Notes under the pieces: generated by a model
The model's database searches: none
The model's input: the letters and a program-made list of their open reading frames with translations, nothing else
Told to the model about the DNA's origin: nothing
Shown here: piece after piece, positions 33,654 through 34,471 of the stretch
Position numbering within the stretch: position 1 is the first letter of the stretch
How the letters are laid out: every line of letters starts with the position of its first letter
Assembly: GCA_903862155.1 (NCBI GenBank)
Contig: CAIOXF010000191.1
Location: forward strand, 1 to 34,471
Length of the DNA: 34,471 bases
Direction of reading: 5' to 3'
Source: an uncultured cyanobacterium
Lineage (GTDB): Bacteria > Cyanobacteriota > Cyanobacteriia > PCC-6307 > Cyanobiaceae
Made by a program: the position numbers and the translations under genes

Positions 33654-34199
33654 TCAGATCCAATGCAGCCCCTGCTCATCCAGCCAGCCATCGAAGGGCA
33701 CATCCCAGGGATCGCTGGAGAGCGCCTCGGCGAGGCAGGTGGACGGGAGCACGGCCAGCGCCGGCACGGCCCGCCAGGGCGGTTGTGCACGCAAGCGGTC
33801 GTACCAACCACCGCCCGAGCCCAGCCGGATGCCCCGGGCATCGAGGGCCAGGGCGGGCACCACCAGGGCGGCAAGGGCTGATGGATCCAGGGCCGCCCCC
33901 TTCCCCGGAGCCGGAATGCCGCAGCCATCGGGCACCAACGGCTGCCCGACCTGCCAGGGCCGGTAGAGGAGCTGCTCACTCTCCACCACCGGCAGGGCGC
34001 AGGGCAGCATCTCTGCCACAGGCCGCAGGTCTGGTTCGGCGCCGATCGGCCAGTAGAGGCCAAGGCGCTTGTGCGGAGAAACCAGCCCAGGCAGCACCTG
34101 CTGCGCCATGGTCGCCATGGCCTCCTGCACGTGGGGCATCACGGCGCACCGCACCTGCCGGAACTGCCGGCGCAAGTCAGTCTTGGAGGCAACAGTCAT
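33654..34199 (-). CDS. 5-formyltetrahydrofolate cyclo-ligase
   Basis: TDLRRQFRQVR N-terminal motif, LGLYWPIGAEPDLRP, and RLGSGGGWYDR (GxGGGxYDR) signature. Confidence 0.92.
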   Translation of the reverse strand: MTVASKTDLRRQFRQVRCAVMPHVQEAMATMAQQVLPGLVSPHKRLGLYWPIGAEPDLRPVAEMLPCALPVVESEQLLYRPWQVGQPLVPDGCGIPAPGKGAALDPSALAALVVPALALDARGIRLGSGGGWYDRLRAQPPWRAVPALAVLPSTCLAEALSSDPWDVPFDGWLDEQGLHWI

Positions 34200-34471
34200 C
34201 AGCGCTGAAACCAGCCGGTGAGGGCGGCCGCCAGGGCATCGGCCGCGTCGTCGGGGCGGGGGGGATGCTCCAGATCCAGCTCGCGCATCACCGCTTCCAG
34301 CACCTCATCCTTCTGGGCGTGGCCGTTGCCGGTGAGGGCCTGCTTGATCTGCATCGGCGGAAACTCCCGCACCGGGATGCCGAAGCGCGCCAGCGTCATC
34401 ACCAAAACGCCACGGGCTTGAACCACCGAGATGGTGGTGCTCGAGCGGTAGAAGAAAAACTTCTCCACCAC
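34199..34471 (-). CDS. ruvC: crossover junction endodeoxyribonuclease RuvC, partial (N-terminus beyond window edge)
   Basis: [87 protein letters not shown]; RuvC C-terminal half with P(D)[10 protein letters not shown]. Confidence 0.93.
   Translation of the reverse strand: MVEKFFFYRSSTTISVVQARGVLVMTLARFGIPVREFPPMQIKQALTGNGHAQKDEVLEAVMRELDLEHPPRPDDAADALAAALTGWFQR

Overview
This 34.5 kb GC-rich window looks like conserved core chromosome from a picocyanobacterium of the marine Synechococcus/Cyanobium type. The lineage is inferred from gene content, since no search could be run. I can support about 34 protein-coding genes, one tRNA-Val(CAC) and two intrinsic terminators. Photosynthesis genes include petC-petA, psaF-psaJ (psaJ, 38 aa, is missing from the ORF track), ubiA and an hli gene. 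Housekeeping genes include groEL (partial), fabG, ispD, ldcA, ppx, lgt, cobM, tatC, rqcH/NFACT, gmk, tsaD, pilT, wecB, ychF, hom, sufE, a 5-FTHF cyclo-ligase and ruvC (partial). There is no CRISPR array, prophage, transposon or obvious defence island, and I do not see a clear undescribed multi-gene system. The most promising leads are: (1) a DUF3067-like gene between tatC and the Tat-motif Rieske gene petC, sharing a short divergent intergenic region that carries a perfect inverted repeat; (2) a 2-TM RCK K+-channel-like protein with a TLGFSD filter in place of TVGYGD; (3) a membrane-anchored periplasmic protein, possibly NikL-like, translationally coupled to sufE; (4) a groEL without groES or CIRCE; (5) an NFACT/RqcH protein with an apparent D-to-E change at the conserved DR motif. 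Most long antisense ORFs in the track are GC-rich shadow ORFs.
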